Source: Aldrovandia affinis
Taxonomy: Eukaryota > Chordata > Actinopteri > Notacanthiformes > Halosauridae
DNA length: 64,000 bases
Assembly: GCA_029706075.1 (NCBI GenBank)
Contig: JAINUG010000473.1
Location: forward strand, 164,001 to 228,000
Direction of reading: 5' to 3'
A model generated the notes under the pieces. That model searched no databases. It worked only from the letters and a program-made list of their open reading frames with translations, and had not been told where the DNA came from. Position 1 is the stretch's first letter, and each line of letters begins with the position of its first letter. Positions 23,193-35,892 of the stretch are shown here, piece by piece. Position numbers and translations under genes: made by a program.

Positions 23193-23312
23193 GGCCGTGT
23201 TCGAAACCGTTCCCTATTCCCTAAATAGTGCACTATATAGTGTGTTGAACAAATTGGCGAACACACTGTATAGTGCACTATTTAGGGAATAGGGAACGGT
23301 TTCGAACACAGC
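23193..23312. mobile_element. Palindromic MITE (about 120 bp)
   Basis: The two halves are near-perfect inverted repeats (tgttcgaaaccgttccctat and atagggaacggtttcgaaca), with a further inverted aatagtgcactat pair inside. It would fold into one long hairpin. No clear target duplication beyond TTT, so the superfamily is not assigned. Confidence 0.75.
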
Positions 23313-24894
23313 TTTTGTGTTTAACAAAACGGGCCTTTTTCTTAAGGATGAATTGCGCAACACTTGGCTACACTCAGCAATGACGTAAGCCTTATTAAAC
23401 CTCTCCACCCCCGTGTCCCAATGCATTACTCAAACTCACACTTTAAACGCAGAGGTTAGGCGGGAGAGAAGCCTTGGATAGAAGATTCAAATTGTTACGA
23501 CGTCTTTAAAAGCGCACGACCTGCACAATTGCTCTGTAAACGCTATGTTTTAGGTGTACTGTAATAAACCCGAGGAATCGGAGGTGCGTGCTTCGAGGAC
23601 ACGTTGGGGAATGCTGGAGCAGCGTGCTTCTCATTCAACATGTATGAGGTTTCTATCCAAAGCTGGCATATTGGCCTTCACCATCTGTGCTTTTGATCGG
23701 AGAAGTGCAGATTTAAAACAGATTTAGCAGAGCTAAAACATCTGCTTCTTTTAAAATGTTATTTTTGTTTTTTAAAAAACATTTTTGCACTTCTGAATTT
23801 AATGATGGTTATCTGGCAACATAACATTTTTTAAATTATTAATATTATAATTATATTATATTAATATTAATCTAGTCTGAGCGCTATACATTAGTAAATT
23901 AGTAAATAAATATATTTGGGCATCATTAATCTTTCATAAATGTAAAAGATTTTTACAGAATAAAATGAAAATGGCGTAAAGAAATCCCTCACAATATCTT
24001 GTTTTATTCATTTTTTCCCCTCATTGATTTTGAACAACAAAGCTGAAGAATAGGTGTAAATACAAGCAATCAATTTCATTGCTTGTTTTGGCTTGGGGCT
24101 CAAAGTCACTCACGGTATGAAGAACATAAAATCCTATTTCGGGAGACGCAAGACTTATATTCGCGCACGTGAAGGCATTGCGTAACCCTCGTCTGCACTA
24201 CCGGGACCGCAGCCGGTGGAGCATGGCTGCCATGTGAGAGCTTCCCTGCACTGCAGACCTGAGAATGCGGGAGGGGGGATTCTTCTTCTCACTGTGTCTC
24301 CAGGAACAGTGCATTGTGGGATTGGACTCAGCTGCAGGCTGGAGGTTAAACAAATAAATGTAAAAAAAAGGTAAGGAAAGTCTAAAACAGAGTCAGCACT
24401 GGACCTTTCTATATTCACAATTATGTTAAACTGGAGATGCGCACCCAAGCAGGAAGCACTCCACAGATACCCTCACCCACAAGCCAGACAGCCAAATCGC
24501 CAGACTGTAGCCAGACTATACATTTCCCACACCATTGGCCACACAGCATGGTACAGAAGAGCTAGCGGTGATTGGTCCACACCACCCCGGCAGGACAAAG
24601 GCAATTGTGCCCTTGCTGCTGTGGACTAATGATGTGTTGGCTATGGGGCTCAGCTTGTGGCCAACAGATTTATTGTCTGAGTCACCTGTGAGCCTGAGGA
24701 TGAGATGTATTTTAAATTAATCTTGAGCTGCCCAGGTGGCAGTGGCACACGCAACACGAAAATAAACAGATCTACAACAAACCCTAGCCATGTTTGGTTG
24801 TATTTGCTGCACGTTCGTCCAGCTAAACGCTTGTCCTGGGTTTGCCGCCTCCTGGGAACTGGCAGCCCTTTTAATAAGCCGTGGTTCGGAGGTG
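23313..24894. other. Intergenic stretch, no gene recognised
   Basis: Mixed unique sequence. 24440-24700 (aggacaaaggcaattgtgcc region) looks like a dispersed repeat but I cannot assign it. Confidence 0.4.
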
Positions 24895-25123
24895 TTACAT
24901 TACATTACATTTTAGGCATTTAGCAGACGCTCTTATCCAGAGCGACTTACAGTTTACATTTCTTTACATACAATACATTTTGTACAGCTAGATATTTTAC
25001 TGAAGCAATCCAGGTTAAGTACCTTGCTCAAGGGTACAACGGCAGTGCCCCCACCTGGGATCGAACCTGCAACCTTTGCGTTACAAGCCCAGCTCCCTAA
25101 CCATTATGCTAACACTGCCGCCC
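24895..25123 (-). mobile_element. V-SINE-like retroposon, full length
   Basis: The minus strand reads ggcggcagtgttagcataat (A-box region), gcaggttcgatcccagg (B box), ttgagcaaggtacttaacct, gtcgctctggataagagcgt and a taatgta tail. All parts of the family are present in order. Confidence 0.9.
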
Positions 25124-25611
25124 TAAGAGCTGAGAGGTCCTCGGAGGGGCCAGTGAGAGGCCTGTAGGCCGTAAATCTTCTGGCCGCAGTGACGTGTGGC
25201 TTGTGCCGCCTGGAAGAAAAGTGAACGCGGACCCTGCCCGCGAGACCCTGGAGGCGCTGAAGAATGACTTATGCTCAATGTGATCGAGGAAGCTTCCGGA
25301 ACAGTTTGCATTAGCCGGTAAGATGCAGCAAAGAGCCTCTGGGCACATCCATGGTGTGGAGCTCTTCCAGACCACCTCCGTAACGAACAGTATCGAGTGT
25401 AGATCTGCAGCAAGATCTGTGAGGATACTGCACCGTTATTGACTGAAACACCAGCGGGATGCGTCTTAGCTCTCGCAGACTGCATGTGTGTCTGGCTGTT
25501 ATTAGCTGAAGTCAAATCAAATCTAGGCTGAGGGCCTAGATCCCTTCGTAGATTCCGAGATGCTCCTTAGATGCTGCTGAGGAGCAAAAGTCACGCTGAG
25601 AGCAAGTGGTA

Positions 25612-25830
25612 GGCGGCAATGTAGTGTAATGGTTAGGGAACTCAGAGGTTGCAGGTTCAAATCCCAGGTGGGGCACTGCCGTTGTACCCTTGAGCAAAGT
25701 ACTTAGCCTGAATTGCTTCAGTAAAATATCCAGCTGTATAAATGGATTGTATGTAAAGAAATGTAAAACTGTGTAAGTCGCTCTGGATAAGAGCGTCTGC
25801 TAAATGCCTCAAATGTAAAAAATTTAAATG
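25612..25830 (+). mobile_element. V-SINE-like retroposon, full length
   Basis: Head gtagtgtaatggttaggga, B box gcaggttcaaatcccagg, central ttgagcaaagtacttagcct, tail gataagagcgtctgctaaat. Confidence 0.9.
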
Positions 25831-26248
25831 TCAAATTTGAGCGAGCTCACAATGAGATTCGTTGTATGGCTTGTGGTGTGGCCATCTCCTGTGCTTTGGG
25901 TGCGCGGTTCTTCATTTCTCGCTCTGTCTTGATTTTCTTTTGTGTTCCTTTGGCTGACATTTTGTGGGCAGGAAATGAGTCTCTCGCTTTCTCACCCTGT
26001 TTCACTGTGGAGGGGTGGCGGGGTTGTACGTAATTGGGGACACGCTCCCCGCTGCGTGTGGGACAGCGGACGAACAATGGGGCGTTGTGTTCGGCCGCTA
26101 TGAGCGATTGCGTCACTCCACTCTGTGTGATGTTGGGAGCTAAGACCCAAAGTTAGATGGGGGACGCATTGCAACACCCAGACTGAGGCATCGACCGCAG
26201 TGAGAGGTTTGACCCTTGCTCTGTCATGGCGCATTGTTAGAGATCGAC

Positions 26249-26475
26249 AGCAGTGCAGCATAGTGGTTAGGCAATTGGTCTTGGAACTCAAAGATTGCAG
26301 GTTTGTTTCCCAGGTGGGGCACTGCGGTTGTAGCCGTGAGCAAGCTTAATTTCCTTAGACAATCAGCTGTATAAATTGACTTTATGTAAATAAATATAGA
26401 AGGGTGTAAATGATAGAGCATCTATATATAGTGGATAAGAGCATCTGCTAAATGCCTATAATGTAAATCTAATGT
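26249..26475 (+). mobile_element. V-SINE-like retroposon, diverged
   Basis: Same order of parts with many substitutions (B box ttgcaggtttgtttcccagg; tail gataagagcatctgctaaat). An older copy than its neighbour at 25.6 kb. Confidence 0.85.
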
Positions 26476-27177
26476 AGAGTGACTCACTGTGTCTGTTTTG
26501 CTGTAGCGATAACCCTGGTGTCCTGCTCAAATTCCCACAAAAACAGGCTCTCTGAATCTGGCCACCTAATCTCACCCCCTACATCTGATTGGCTACAGAA
26601 TCCCTTGCATTCCCCTACCCACATTGATTCCCCAGGTCACCACAGCAAATGAGAATCGAGTTATCAGTTGACCTACTTGGTTAAACATAGATAAAATATA
26701 CAAACAATCAAATTCCAAATTCGACCGATATATATGGGGTATAGTGCAGCCCAGCCTGCATCCCAGTAGTTCAGTGATGCAAGCATAAACATGCGATCAT
26801 GCTGACCATTTCTTCACAGCCTTTTGAGAAGATCGAAAGTGTTCCCAAAACATTTAAACAAAAAAACACAGTGCAAGAAAATACTGTTCAGACAGATTTG
26901 AATTTTCCAGGTTTTGCTTTAATTTAGCGTTTAAAAAATCTCTTGGGCCGAAGGGGGACAGTCTTATCTCACAGCAGTGCACAGCGTTGTGTGTTGATGT
27001 TCGCTGCGTGATAGCAACGGTTGCCACTCTTTGTATTTGCAGATACTCAGGAGATGTGATAAGGGTGTATACAGCCCCCCCCGCACACCAGCTTGTTCCA
27101 AGAACAAAGGCCATCTCTACTTGTATGCAGAGAGAAGAGGATATCGCAATGGGGTAAGAGTGCACGATATGAATACT

Positions 27178-27600
27178 TATTTATTTATTTTGACAGGGAC
27201 AGTGCACAGCTGTACCAGAGTTGGCTATGAAGCTTTTTTTCCCCTCTGTTTTCCCTGGGCAGGAAACAGAGAAAAACATCTCTGTTAAGAAAATGAACAC
27301 TGTAGTATAAAGCCACAATTAAAAGACAATACATATGATGCATTCAATATTCAACAACAACAAGATTTCACAACATTAAGACACTGGGTTTGTGTTGGAT
27401 GCGTAATGAGTACATGACTGGGTGGATTTCAGCCATGATTTCATCTTGAATTTAAAATCAGTAATGCTGCAGCACTCTCTTATATAACTTGGTACTGAGA
27501 TCCATGAAATTGTTGCTCTAATAGAGAACGCTGATCTGCGAAACTCAGCAGATCTGTACTCTGTCGTACAGTCACCTCTGTATAAGAACTAGTCATTTAA
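27178..27600 (-). mobile_element. LINE fragment: end of reverse-transcriptase ORF plus 3' UTR
   Basis: On the minus strand 27376-27579 translates to a C-terminus containing RRSAFSIRATISWISVPSYI then RECCSITDFKFKMKSWLKS, the typical LINE ORF2 ending (F-x-VRG-x-x-LWNSLP...IR...FK-x-x-LK), and ends at a TAA. The 3' UTR carries gtgcactgtccctgtcaaaa and an aataaat tail. It is 5'-truncated; the clade is uncertain. Confidence 0.75.
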
Positions 27601-28562
27601 ACCAATACTTACATATGTGTACACTTACAAGTGTGCTGTATGTCTGAGGGAAGATGATCGCAGGATGTCTGCAGATTTGGTACTGTAAATACATCAATCA
27701 TATTGTAAATAATTTGGTTTATTCATTATTTTCTTGGTTGGCTACAAGGTAAATTAACAGTAAAAGTATTAAAAATGCATATATATGTATATATGCATAT
27801 TATAATTGTAAAGGCATTTATACTGTGTATAAAATGACAACATTTTACATAAAGGAAGATATTCCGCTATATTTCCCCCTCAAACCACTTAGCAAAAAAA
27901 AATGCAAATGATCTGCCAATTAGTAGTTTCTTTGATCTCACTGAAGGCAGTACAGCCATTTACAATCCAGTCCTGGCATGAGCGCTGCTGGAGGGGGGAT
28001 TCCCAATCTGCCAGCACAGCAGAAAGTTAAAAGGGGGATTATTCCCTCTCAAATTCACGCCACTCGTCGGATGAAAGGCGTTAGATCAGCCGGGGGACCC
28101 GTGACACCGCGATTATCTCCTCCCCGACACCGAGGAGAGGGGTCTTCGCGAAAACATCAACCCTTATCACAGAGAACAGGATTCCTTCTCCCAAAAATCG
28201 AAAGGGGGGGATTCTGCATTATAATGGGCAACCGGCTGAGAGAAAATGCTAATTTGTCTGCACCTAATTGTCATTAAAAAAATTAATTCAGGGTTTTTTT
28301 TAATGCGGAAGTTTCCTGGGTGCTCCAGTTAGATGGGATTGTAATTGAGCTCCAGTGGTAAACAAGGTTTGCGTCACACTGTCACCACTCTGCCTCAATC
28401 TCAGGAGGCAAGGGAGCTATTGAGCAGCTTTTCGTTCTATTTTTCATGGTGCTCTGTCATAAAATAGAGGGAAATATGCATAAATAAGTCTTATAAATAC
28501 AGGCAAACAGTAGCCAAGTTGTATATGAAGGCCTATAATATATAATTTTTTTGTATACATTT
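27601..28562. other. Intergenic stretch with a homeobox-site-rich segment
   Basis: 28225-28470 contains clustered TAATT/ATTA words (ctaatttg, cctaattgtcatta, aattaattca, tgtaattgagc) in otherwise unique sequence. Conservation cannot be judged from one genome. Confidence 0.3.
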
Positions 28563-28893
28563 GGTTTCTCCAATTTGGAAGCCAATACCCTCTATTTATT
28601 TCGATTAACCCTCCCCCATAAATTCGCCCCCGTCTCTACAGGGCAAGCTATTCCCCGAGGCCGGCGATGATCCGCATCCTTCAAAATGGAACTCACCACC
28701 CCCTTTCTGGAGACACCCTTACGCGCTTCACAGCAAGTTTGTGCCGACCACCCTCCCCCCTCCCCCGGGGATAACAGCCAGGGCCGGTCTGGCAGAGATG
28801 AGTTTTGAACCACATCCCTAATAGGTAGCTCACACTCATACAGGACCAGCCAAATACGGGTGCGTTAGACCGCTACGCTATTCGCCAGCCCCC
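28563..28893 (-). repeat. SINE with tRNA-like head, third copy of the 'ccaaattgggag' family
   Basis: Tail tttctccaatttggaagcca at the left, body words gcgatgatcc, atggaactca and ctggagacac, and on the minus strand a tRNA-like head (tagcgtagcggtctaacg and B-box-like ggttcaaaactc). Confidence 0.65.
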
Positions 28894-31749
28894 TATATGT
28901 ATATATTTAAACTCCATATAAGTATTGTTGTCCCGTCAGTGTAACTTGTTGTTGATCAGTCCAAAATAACATTCCTATACGGGCTGTGTTGGGTTTTGTT
29001 GAGGGACATTTTTTTCTAAAGCTGTTCCCTATGTGCTCTCATCCGGACCAATCAACAACATGTGAATAAGACGAAAATCTATTCTGTTTAAAATGCCAGA
29101 GTACTCCTTTAAATCAGTGCTGGGGGAATGAAGCTTCAGGAACCCATATCATGGGGCGGTGATGTCAGTGATTTGTTTGAACCAATCAGAGGACTGTGCT
29201 CAGGGCTTGCCGAGTGTCACATTCTCTGATTGATCAGGCACCCGGGGGTCAATTTCATAGTCTTCCAGCACAGTGACTGTTGCAGCTCATCCTGTGCATG
29301 GCTTAGTGAAAAGAAGCAGCAGCTGACTGTATGTGTACTGGTGTGCGCCCTCCCGAAATGACCAGGATGTTGTAGTGATGGGACGGGCCAACAATTGCGA
29401 TTAGACATTCTAAATTGGGGAGGAAATGGAGAGGGGGGAGACTTATTCATGATAGCACAAAAATATGACTCATTAAAACAAGTGAGTCACTGATACAGTG
29501 AATAACTCCTCTCATTTTAAGGTTAATGAGCATCTCCACAGTTTTTGTCTCCACAGAGTGTATTCACAGTTTGCCAGCTAGTCTCGAGTCAGTCTCTAAC
29601 CTGACCAGTGGAGACAAGGCTTTAGTCTCCAGGCCCACTGTGGATTGTGAACTCATGGAAGTTCAGGCTTGTGTGCATGGTCAAAAATAGTTGCAAGTAG
29701 TCTCTTTCGTTAGTATTTTAAAGATGTATATATGCCTACGTTGCTCTAGCGGAAGGAAGCTATCGGTGCACGTCAGAATTGATCCTACTGAACACTTTTC
29801 TGGACTGCATTCAATCTTTGCTTGCATAGTAGACTGCTAAATAATTTCACTGCAGCACGCTGGGAGGCTGTGTGTGTGTGTGTGTGTGTGTGTGTCTGTC
29901 TGTCTGGGTGTGTCTCTGTGTGTGTCCTCCACAATTGTAAACAATTCCTCCCAGTTTACACGGAGAACAGTACCCCACTTTTACATGGCTGAATATGGCA
30001 CTGTCACATGTAAGTAAGTCGCTGCCAAATTGTTCAATCATAACATTTTATGATGCAGAGCACATGAACGGGACAATAAAAGGCTATTAATTATTCACCA
30101 CCCTGTCTGAAAGCCCTAATCCTCCTGTTGCCTGAGGGAACTGAAGCATGTGCGTAAACTGACTGTACTCTTCCCTGTGTCTGTGGGCCAGTGCACCACA
30201 GTGGGCACAGCCATGCAGGGCTTTGCTATAGGAGAGGAACACTGTTAGATTGGAATTTTCCCTCCACAATGACCGGTTCAACAAGTTTTGAGGTCCTGCG
30301 TAGTAGTTTATTGTGAGGTTTCCAGCTCTGTATTATTCCCCCTTCTGGTTGAATAGTTCTCTCAGAAGGATTTTCCATGATCTTTTTATTTTCTTTTCCT
30401 TTTTTTTGGGGGGGGGCATTGAGTCTGGAGCAGCGTCTCTCTTCTGCATCGCTGTGTTCTCTGTATACTTATTAATTCCGTGTTTGAGTCTCTCGGTATT
30501 CACTCTGCGTATACTTTGAATTTCGGGAAACGGGGAGCGACGCTACTCGGAAGAAGGCGAGCCTGCTGGACCCAAAGTGAAACTTTCCCTGCCTCACACT
30601 GTCAGTATCAAAGAATTTTGGCATTAAAAAAAAGAAATGCAAATAACCCCCCCCCCACCCCAGTCTGAAAGGGCTTTCATCCGCTGATGCATAATGTATA
30701 GTTGCCGCAGCAACAGCCTCCCGCCGGACAGAAATGAGTGTGGAGGGTTCCCTTGGAAACCGGAGCCATGCTGAGACTCGGATGCTTGAGGAAGAGCTGG
30801 GAGGAATGGGAATGAGCCGGCGACTGTGGCTTTAAATGTTTACGACCCAGTGCGCATGGCAGCGCAGGAAGGAGCGGTTAAAATGAGGACAAGCTCTCCA
30901 TCCTCCCCAAAAAGGGGTTAAAATAAACCTGGGAGCCACAGAATGTTTTTGGAGCGCTCGAATGATACCGAGGGAGAGCTGAGAGTGAACAGATCCACGG
31001 AGGAAGGCTGTTACTGAACTACAGCAGCAGTTATATTTAGGCGTCTGTAAAGTTCATTAAAAAAACATGAAAATGGGAAGAGCCAATGCCTACAGTATGT
31101 ATATGACCCGCATAGTCTGTGTGTTTTCTGCACGTTGCATATAGCAACCTGACTTTTCCATCTTATTTGCGTATTTGTTGTGTTTTTTTGAGGCACTTTA
31201 AAAAGGCAAAGATTTAACAGAATTGTTATAACCATTAAACCTGTAAAACTATTTCCTTTCCCAAATGGGTGAATGTCTGCTTACCCTTAATAGGCACTTT
31301 TCTTTCCTCAATACACAACTTGGCGGTTGAGTGCAGCGGTAGTATGGCTCATTGCGGGAGGTAGGGCGTGTCTTGTGTGGTGTTTCATATAGGTCATGCA
31401 GCCGGTGCAGTTTGCGGGTGAGAAAATCTGTTTTCCGCTCCTTGAGGACAGACATGTAGCCATTTCAGCATACAAATGCTGTGGGGTTGACAAACAGTGG
31501 AAAACGTAAATTACATTGACCTCACGCTTTGGAATTAACTGGGGAAAGATTTGTTTTTTCAATGGGAAAAGAAATCGCGGACTAGCCTGTAGACTATTTT
31601 CTAAGTGTATAGGATTCAGCAAATAAAATATAGGATTTCCTTTCAAGCGTGCAGGTCAATCGGCAGTGGATGGATGCGTGTCTCATTTCAATGTTTGCCC
31701 TTGTTTGAAATAGATGGCATGTGTAACTGGGCTGAGCTAATTTATTTAT
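28894..31749. other. Intergenic stretch, repeat-poor
   Basis: It holds a (GT)n tract (29867-29925) and no recognised gene. 30.5-31.0 kb is moderately CpG-rich and repeat-free and could belong to the same promoter region as the 31.75-31.98 kb candidate exon. Confidence 0.4.
29867..29925. repeat. (GT)n microsatellite with GTCT variants
   Basis: GT repeats interrupted by ctgtctgtctg. Confidence 0.85.
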
Positions 31750-31978
31750 TTCCCCTTGGAACCACTCCTCCCCTCTCCGGGTAGAACTGAATTCCTGCAG
31801 TTGCGCTGCGCTGCGCTGCATGCATACTGAATTTGGGAGAGAGGACGCTGCCGCCCGTTCGATCCGTATTTACTTCCGACGCGACGAGGCTGGTGGGGTG
31901 TCTCCTCGACTCTGTCATCCGCATATTTAGCTGGAAGCTGGATGCGAGGATACGAATTCGTAAATGCAATTCCGGAAC
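31750..31978 (+). promoter_or_regulatory. Candidate alternative first exon with consensus donor
   Basis: A CpG-richer stretch (several cg dinucleotides in cgttcgatccg and cgacgcgacgagg) ends in tccggaac followed by a strong donor GTGAGTATG at 31979. The + strand has no long reading frame, so it would be a non-coding 5' exon, perhaps of TRIM2. The sequence from about 30.7 to 32.5 kb is also free of recognisable repeats. This is only a candidate. Confidence 0.25.
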
Positions 31979-33755
31979 GTGAGTATGCGTATGTGTTTTT
32001 CATTCACGACCATCGCGGCCAGTGCGTGTTTTTGATTTAGGATTTAGCTAGCTGGTAGTTTTCGTCCGACTGCGCCGTGGCTTGTTTTCACTCTACACGG
32101 GGCTAGGCGACACACGAAATAATCAATAGGCTAATGGAATTAAATTGCGCAGCAATTCCAGTGGTTCGGCGGTTTGTGTGCGTGTGGGAGACGTCTCGGG
32201 GCAAGGGCTGTGTCCATGTTAACGCAGCAGTGGTCTTTCCGTTTTTAAACTACTCACCAAGAGGAGAGAAATGGAATCTGGTGTGCCCTTGGGTTTACAC
32301 AGTGTCTCGTCGTCACACACCTCAGTCTGAGGTAAGGCTGTTCGCGTGTATGACTGAATGTCATTTTAATATTTCATCCACATTAGGGAAATGCAGCCTC
32401 ATTGAACGTGGCGGCTAGATTTTATTTTCTAAACTTTCTATCCCACGGTAGAACGCGTAGACGCTAGACACCGACGTGTTTATTGCGCCTTTCTGCTCAA
32501 AGACAGTCTTGTGTAGTGAATTCGTGCATTTTGTAGCCTATTGCAGTTACTGTATGCTGTCTTCCTCCGTTTTCTGTTTGGTGTTTTAATGACTGCAGGG
32601 TTGTGCTTTGCATTTGTACAGCCTATATTTTTATGTTAACGGCTGCAAAACTTTATTTGGTTTGGCCAACTCGTTAAAAACTAATAGTTTTCACACTTAC
32701 GCAAAAATAACTATCTAAATCCTGGACCCAGTGGAATTTAGTGTTCTGGTTAGTTAAGTTCACACCGAAAACGTCTGCAAGGAATGTGCAAGCACATATC
32801 CGTTCGTCGAAAGTGATATAATGTAAACTGATTTGAATTAAATCTAGGACTACTAATGCGGACACTCCACTCCACCGAAGTTACCATCCTATTCTCGAGC
32901 CATTAACGCGCGATATTTATTTTTCGAACTTGCTTCAGAATTATTTACCGAGCAGTTTTGTTCTTCATAGGAAATCACTGTTTTTTTCAATTGTGATTCT
33001 ATTATTATGATTTTCTTATCTCTGAATATAAATATGTATGTAAGCCCTGGGAAGCAAAGCATTTAAACATCGCGAGGGGAGATATTAAGAAGCAATGACT
33101 ACATAGCAAATGCTATGGCTACTTTAGAGGGAAGAATTAGGCTGTATTAGATATTATTATTGAACGAAACGTTTAGATAAATATGGTATTAAGTCAGTAT
33201 TATGAATAGACTGGCCCATATTACGGTCTTGGAATTTTACAATGACGTCGGTATCCATAATTAGGGGGAATGTGAATGGTAATGCTAACGGGACGTCGAG
33301 GCTGATTTGATAAATGCTGTTCATAAGATGCTGTAAAGTGGGAGTATACCGCGCGCACTGGTGCGGGGGGACCGTGCAGTACTTTTCTTCAGTCGTGCAT
33401 TAGCTACTGAAACGGAATGCGGCGTATTGCAAAATGCCCTTTAGCAGGTGTTTCAAGTCATTCGAGCTATTAATATCAGTCCTGTCGATCGAATCGCGTG
33501 GAATGTATCCAAGGACCTTCGGCGAGGATGTCCATCCAGAGGGTAGGACTAATACACGATTGCGTTTGAACAGCTCTTGCTCTATTTGCTGTTTGTATTT
33601 CACGGTGATGTGATGCTTATGTCATGATGGTCTCGTGCTCAATGTAAACCTGAATCATCGCTCGCGCCACACCCCAGTATAATGCAATGCCCCTACCCCC
33701 AGACACCGACCGCCTGTTAACATCAGCAGCTCTCCAGTTACAGTCGACCTGGACT

Positions 33756-33801
<46 letters not shown>

Positions 33802-35054
33802 GCTGGTGATTGCTAGTGACGGCAGCGCATGCGTCATCGGTACAGTTCCTGATTGTCCGCTTCATTGGAAGTGTAAACTGAACATCGTATCCAATGTATT
33901 CCAGAAAGGAAACACATTTCCTGTTCTCAAACAAGTGTCACCGCCATCCTTTAAGTCCAAATTTAACCACACTATCCGTTGACCAAGGAGGAGGAAGCCT
34001 GGTCCGTTTCCTGCTTGCTGTCTCGCTCTCATTGAGTGATTGTCACCGTACAAGAGGATTCTGCGGCATCACTCTCCCTTCTATAGCCTAATGACTGCAT
34101 ATATCCCCAACGGTTGTGAATAACACGCAGCCTTTTTTTTCCCGCTCTACATTTCGTGACGTTGACAGTGGCGCGTCATTACGACGGTGTCACGCGGACA
34201 GGCTTCATCGTGTAGCGCAAGGGTTTGTGGGCCGCTACGTTTTAATGGAAAAATGCCACGAACATGACGTGAGAGATTGATGATGGGAATCAGAAGTAGG
34301 ATTTAATGGGCTGATGCCGATATCTGCGAAAGATGTCTGTGCTCTCTTATCTCCCGGAGACAGCAGGACTTTTTGTTAATGATTTTGTTGGCCTGATTTA
34401 TATAGATATTATATTGAATATTAGATAACAATTTTTTTTTTTTTTTAAAGTGCATTGATTTATGTGATAACACAAGCATGCCTATCTTAAAATGACAGAC
34501 AGGTTATGAATAACAATCAATGCAATAAACATAAACAACACAACCCTCCACATAGTCTATGTTGACCAACACCGTACCTTCCACACAAAAGCAAATACAG
34601 TTGTTCTAGCTGGATATCGTCATCCTTTTGGTAGAACATACCGTGAAAAGAGTTACTCCAATTAATCTCTCCGTAATCTGATTGAGTTCCTTCTGACCCA
34701 CTGAGTCGTTGTATCATGAAAGATTATCGCGCAAACAAATCTGCAGAGTGCATCCAGGTCTCCCAAAATTGGTTATGAGAAGGCATTGGAACGAAGCCCA
34801 GAATCCTCCATCTTTAAATGATTTCTTTCACGAGTATATCCAGGGACATGACCCTCTTTCAGAAGGATGCTCAGCGCTGCACTGCAGCTCTGGGGCAGAG
34901 CTGGATGGATTAGCAGTGACTGCTCAAACGCAGTGCAGTTCTGGAGAGAGCCAAGCGCCCAGACAGACATCAGATGACCCCTGACCTCTGAATCAGCTCT
35001 GGACAGGGTACATGAGGCACTGGGAAAAACACTGCAGAATGTATGTATTTGTGC
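31979..35054. other. Intergenic or long-intron sequence, one CA repeat
   Basis: No coding exon is recognised. A near-consensus NRF1 motif (gcgcatgcg) lies at about 33825 beside the CA repeat. Confidence 0.4.
33759..33799. repeat. (CA)n microsatellite
   Basis: About 20 CA units. Confidence 0.9.
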
Positions 35055-35232
35055 GGCAGTGTGGTGTAGCGGATAGGGAACTGAGCATAGGTTGCAGCTT
35101 CGATTCCCAGGTGGGGCAGAACCATTGTACCAGCCAAGCTATTTAACCTGAATTGCTTTAGTAAATATCCAGCTGTATATTGTATGTTAACTGCACAACT
35201 TGCTCTGGATAAAGTCTGCTAAATTCAAAATG
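35055..35232 (+). mobile_element. V-SINE-like retroposon with internal losses
   Basis: Head ggcagtgtggtgtagcgga, B box ttcgattcccaggtggggca, middle taacctgaattgctttagta, tail tgctctggataaagtctgct. Shorter than full copies through small deletions. Confidence 0.85.
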
Positions 35233-35741
35233 AGAGTGTGGCTTGTGCAGCCATTGGGGGGAGGGCATAGCCGATAGTCATAACTATTGATTGTTTGCAT
35301 TGCGTAAACACTTGTCAATGGTTATTGATTATTTTTTGGTTGCAGACCATGATACTGTAAGCTCGTTGAGCCCTGTACACCCTCTAGGCTTGCAGTATTG
35401 CATTTCTCTGTCCTGTGAGTTCTTTGGATCGATGGCCAGTGACATTGCTCGTGTTGCACATGACTAGCTACAGACAAGGCTTTTAATTGTGGGGGGGGTG
35501 TCGTCATTAGGGTTACAAGACTGCTCTATTAATGCAGCATAATGAGCATGATCACATGTCTGTAACATGATGTAGTGATACATATATATATATTTGTTTA
35601 AAGCCAACTGCTGATGCCACAGGTAGCCTTTCCTCAGTTTGTATATTTGGGTCGTGGTCCCAGATTCAGGTCATATGAAGGTGTGTGGTGGTCCGCAACT
35701 CCCCCAAAAAAGGATCTACTACTTTTATGATTCCAATTATA

Positions 35742-35890
35742 CACTACTGGTCAAAAGTTTTAGAACACCCCCATTTTCCAGTTTTTACTCAAATTTAAGC
35801 AGTTCAAGCCCAGTGAATAACCTGAAATGGTACAACGGTAAACTGCCAGAGGTTAAAAAGAAAAGTTTAGGTTAGGTTTGACCGGTAGTG
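35742..35890. mobile_element. Tc1-type MITE (about 149 bp)
   Basis: Ends CACTACTGGTCAAAAGTTTT and the inverted tttgaccggtagtg, with TA on both sides. The sequence is a known kind of Tc1-like terminus in fish; there is no transposase. Confidence 0.8.
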
Positions 35891-35892
35891 TA

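Noticed and set aside
27178-27600. Possible host exon on the minus strand
   Set aside because: The peptide matches the usual LINE ORF2 C-terminus and is followed by a LINE-like 3' UTR.
33824-33833. NRF1-like word gcgcatgcg as a promoter
   Set aside because: A single motif beside a CA repeat, without CpG richness or a splice donor nearby.
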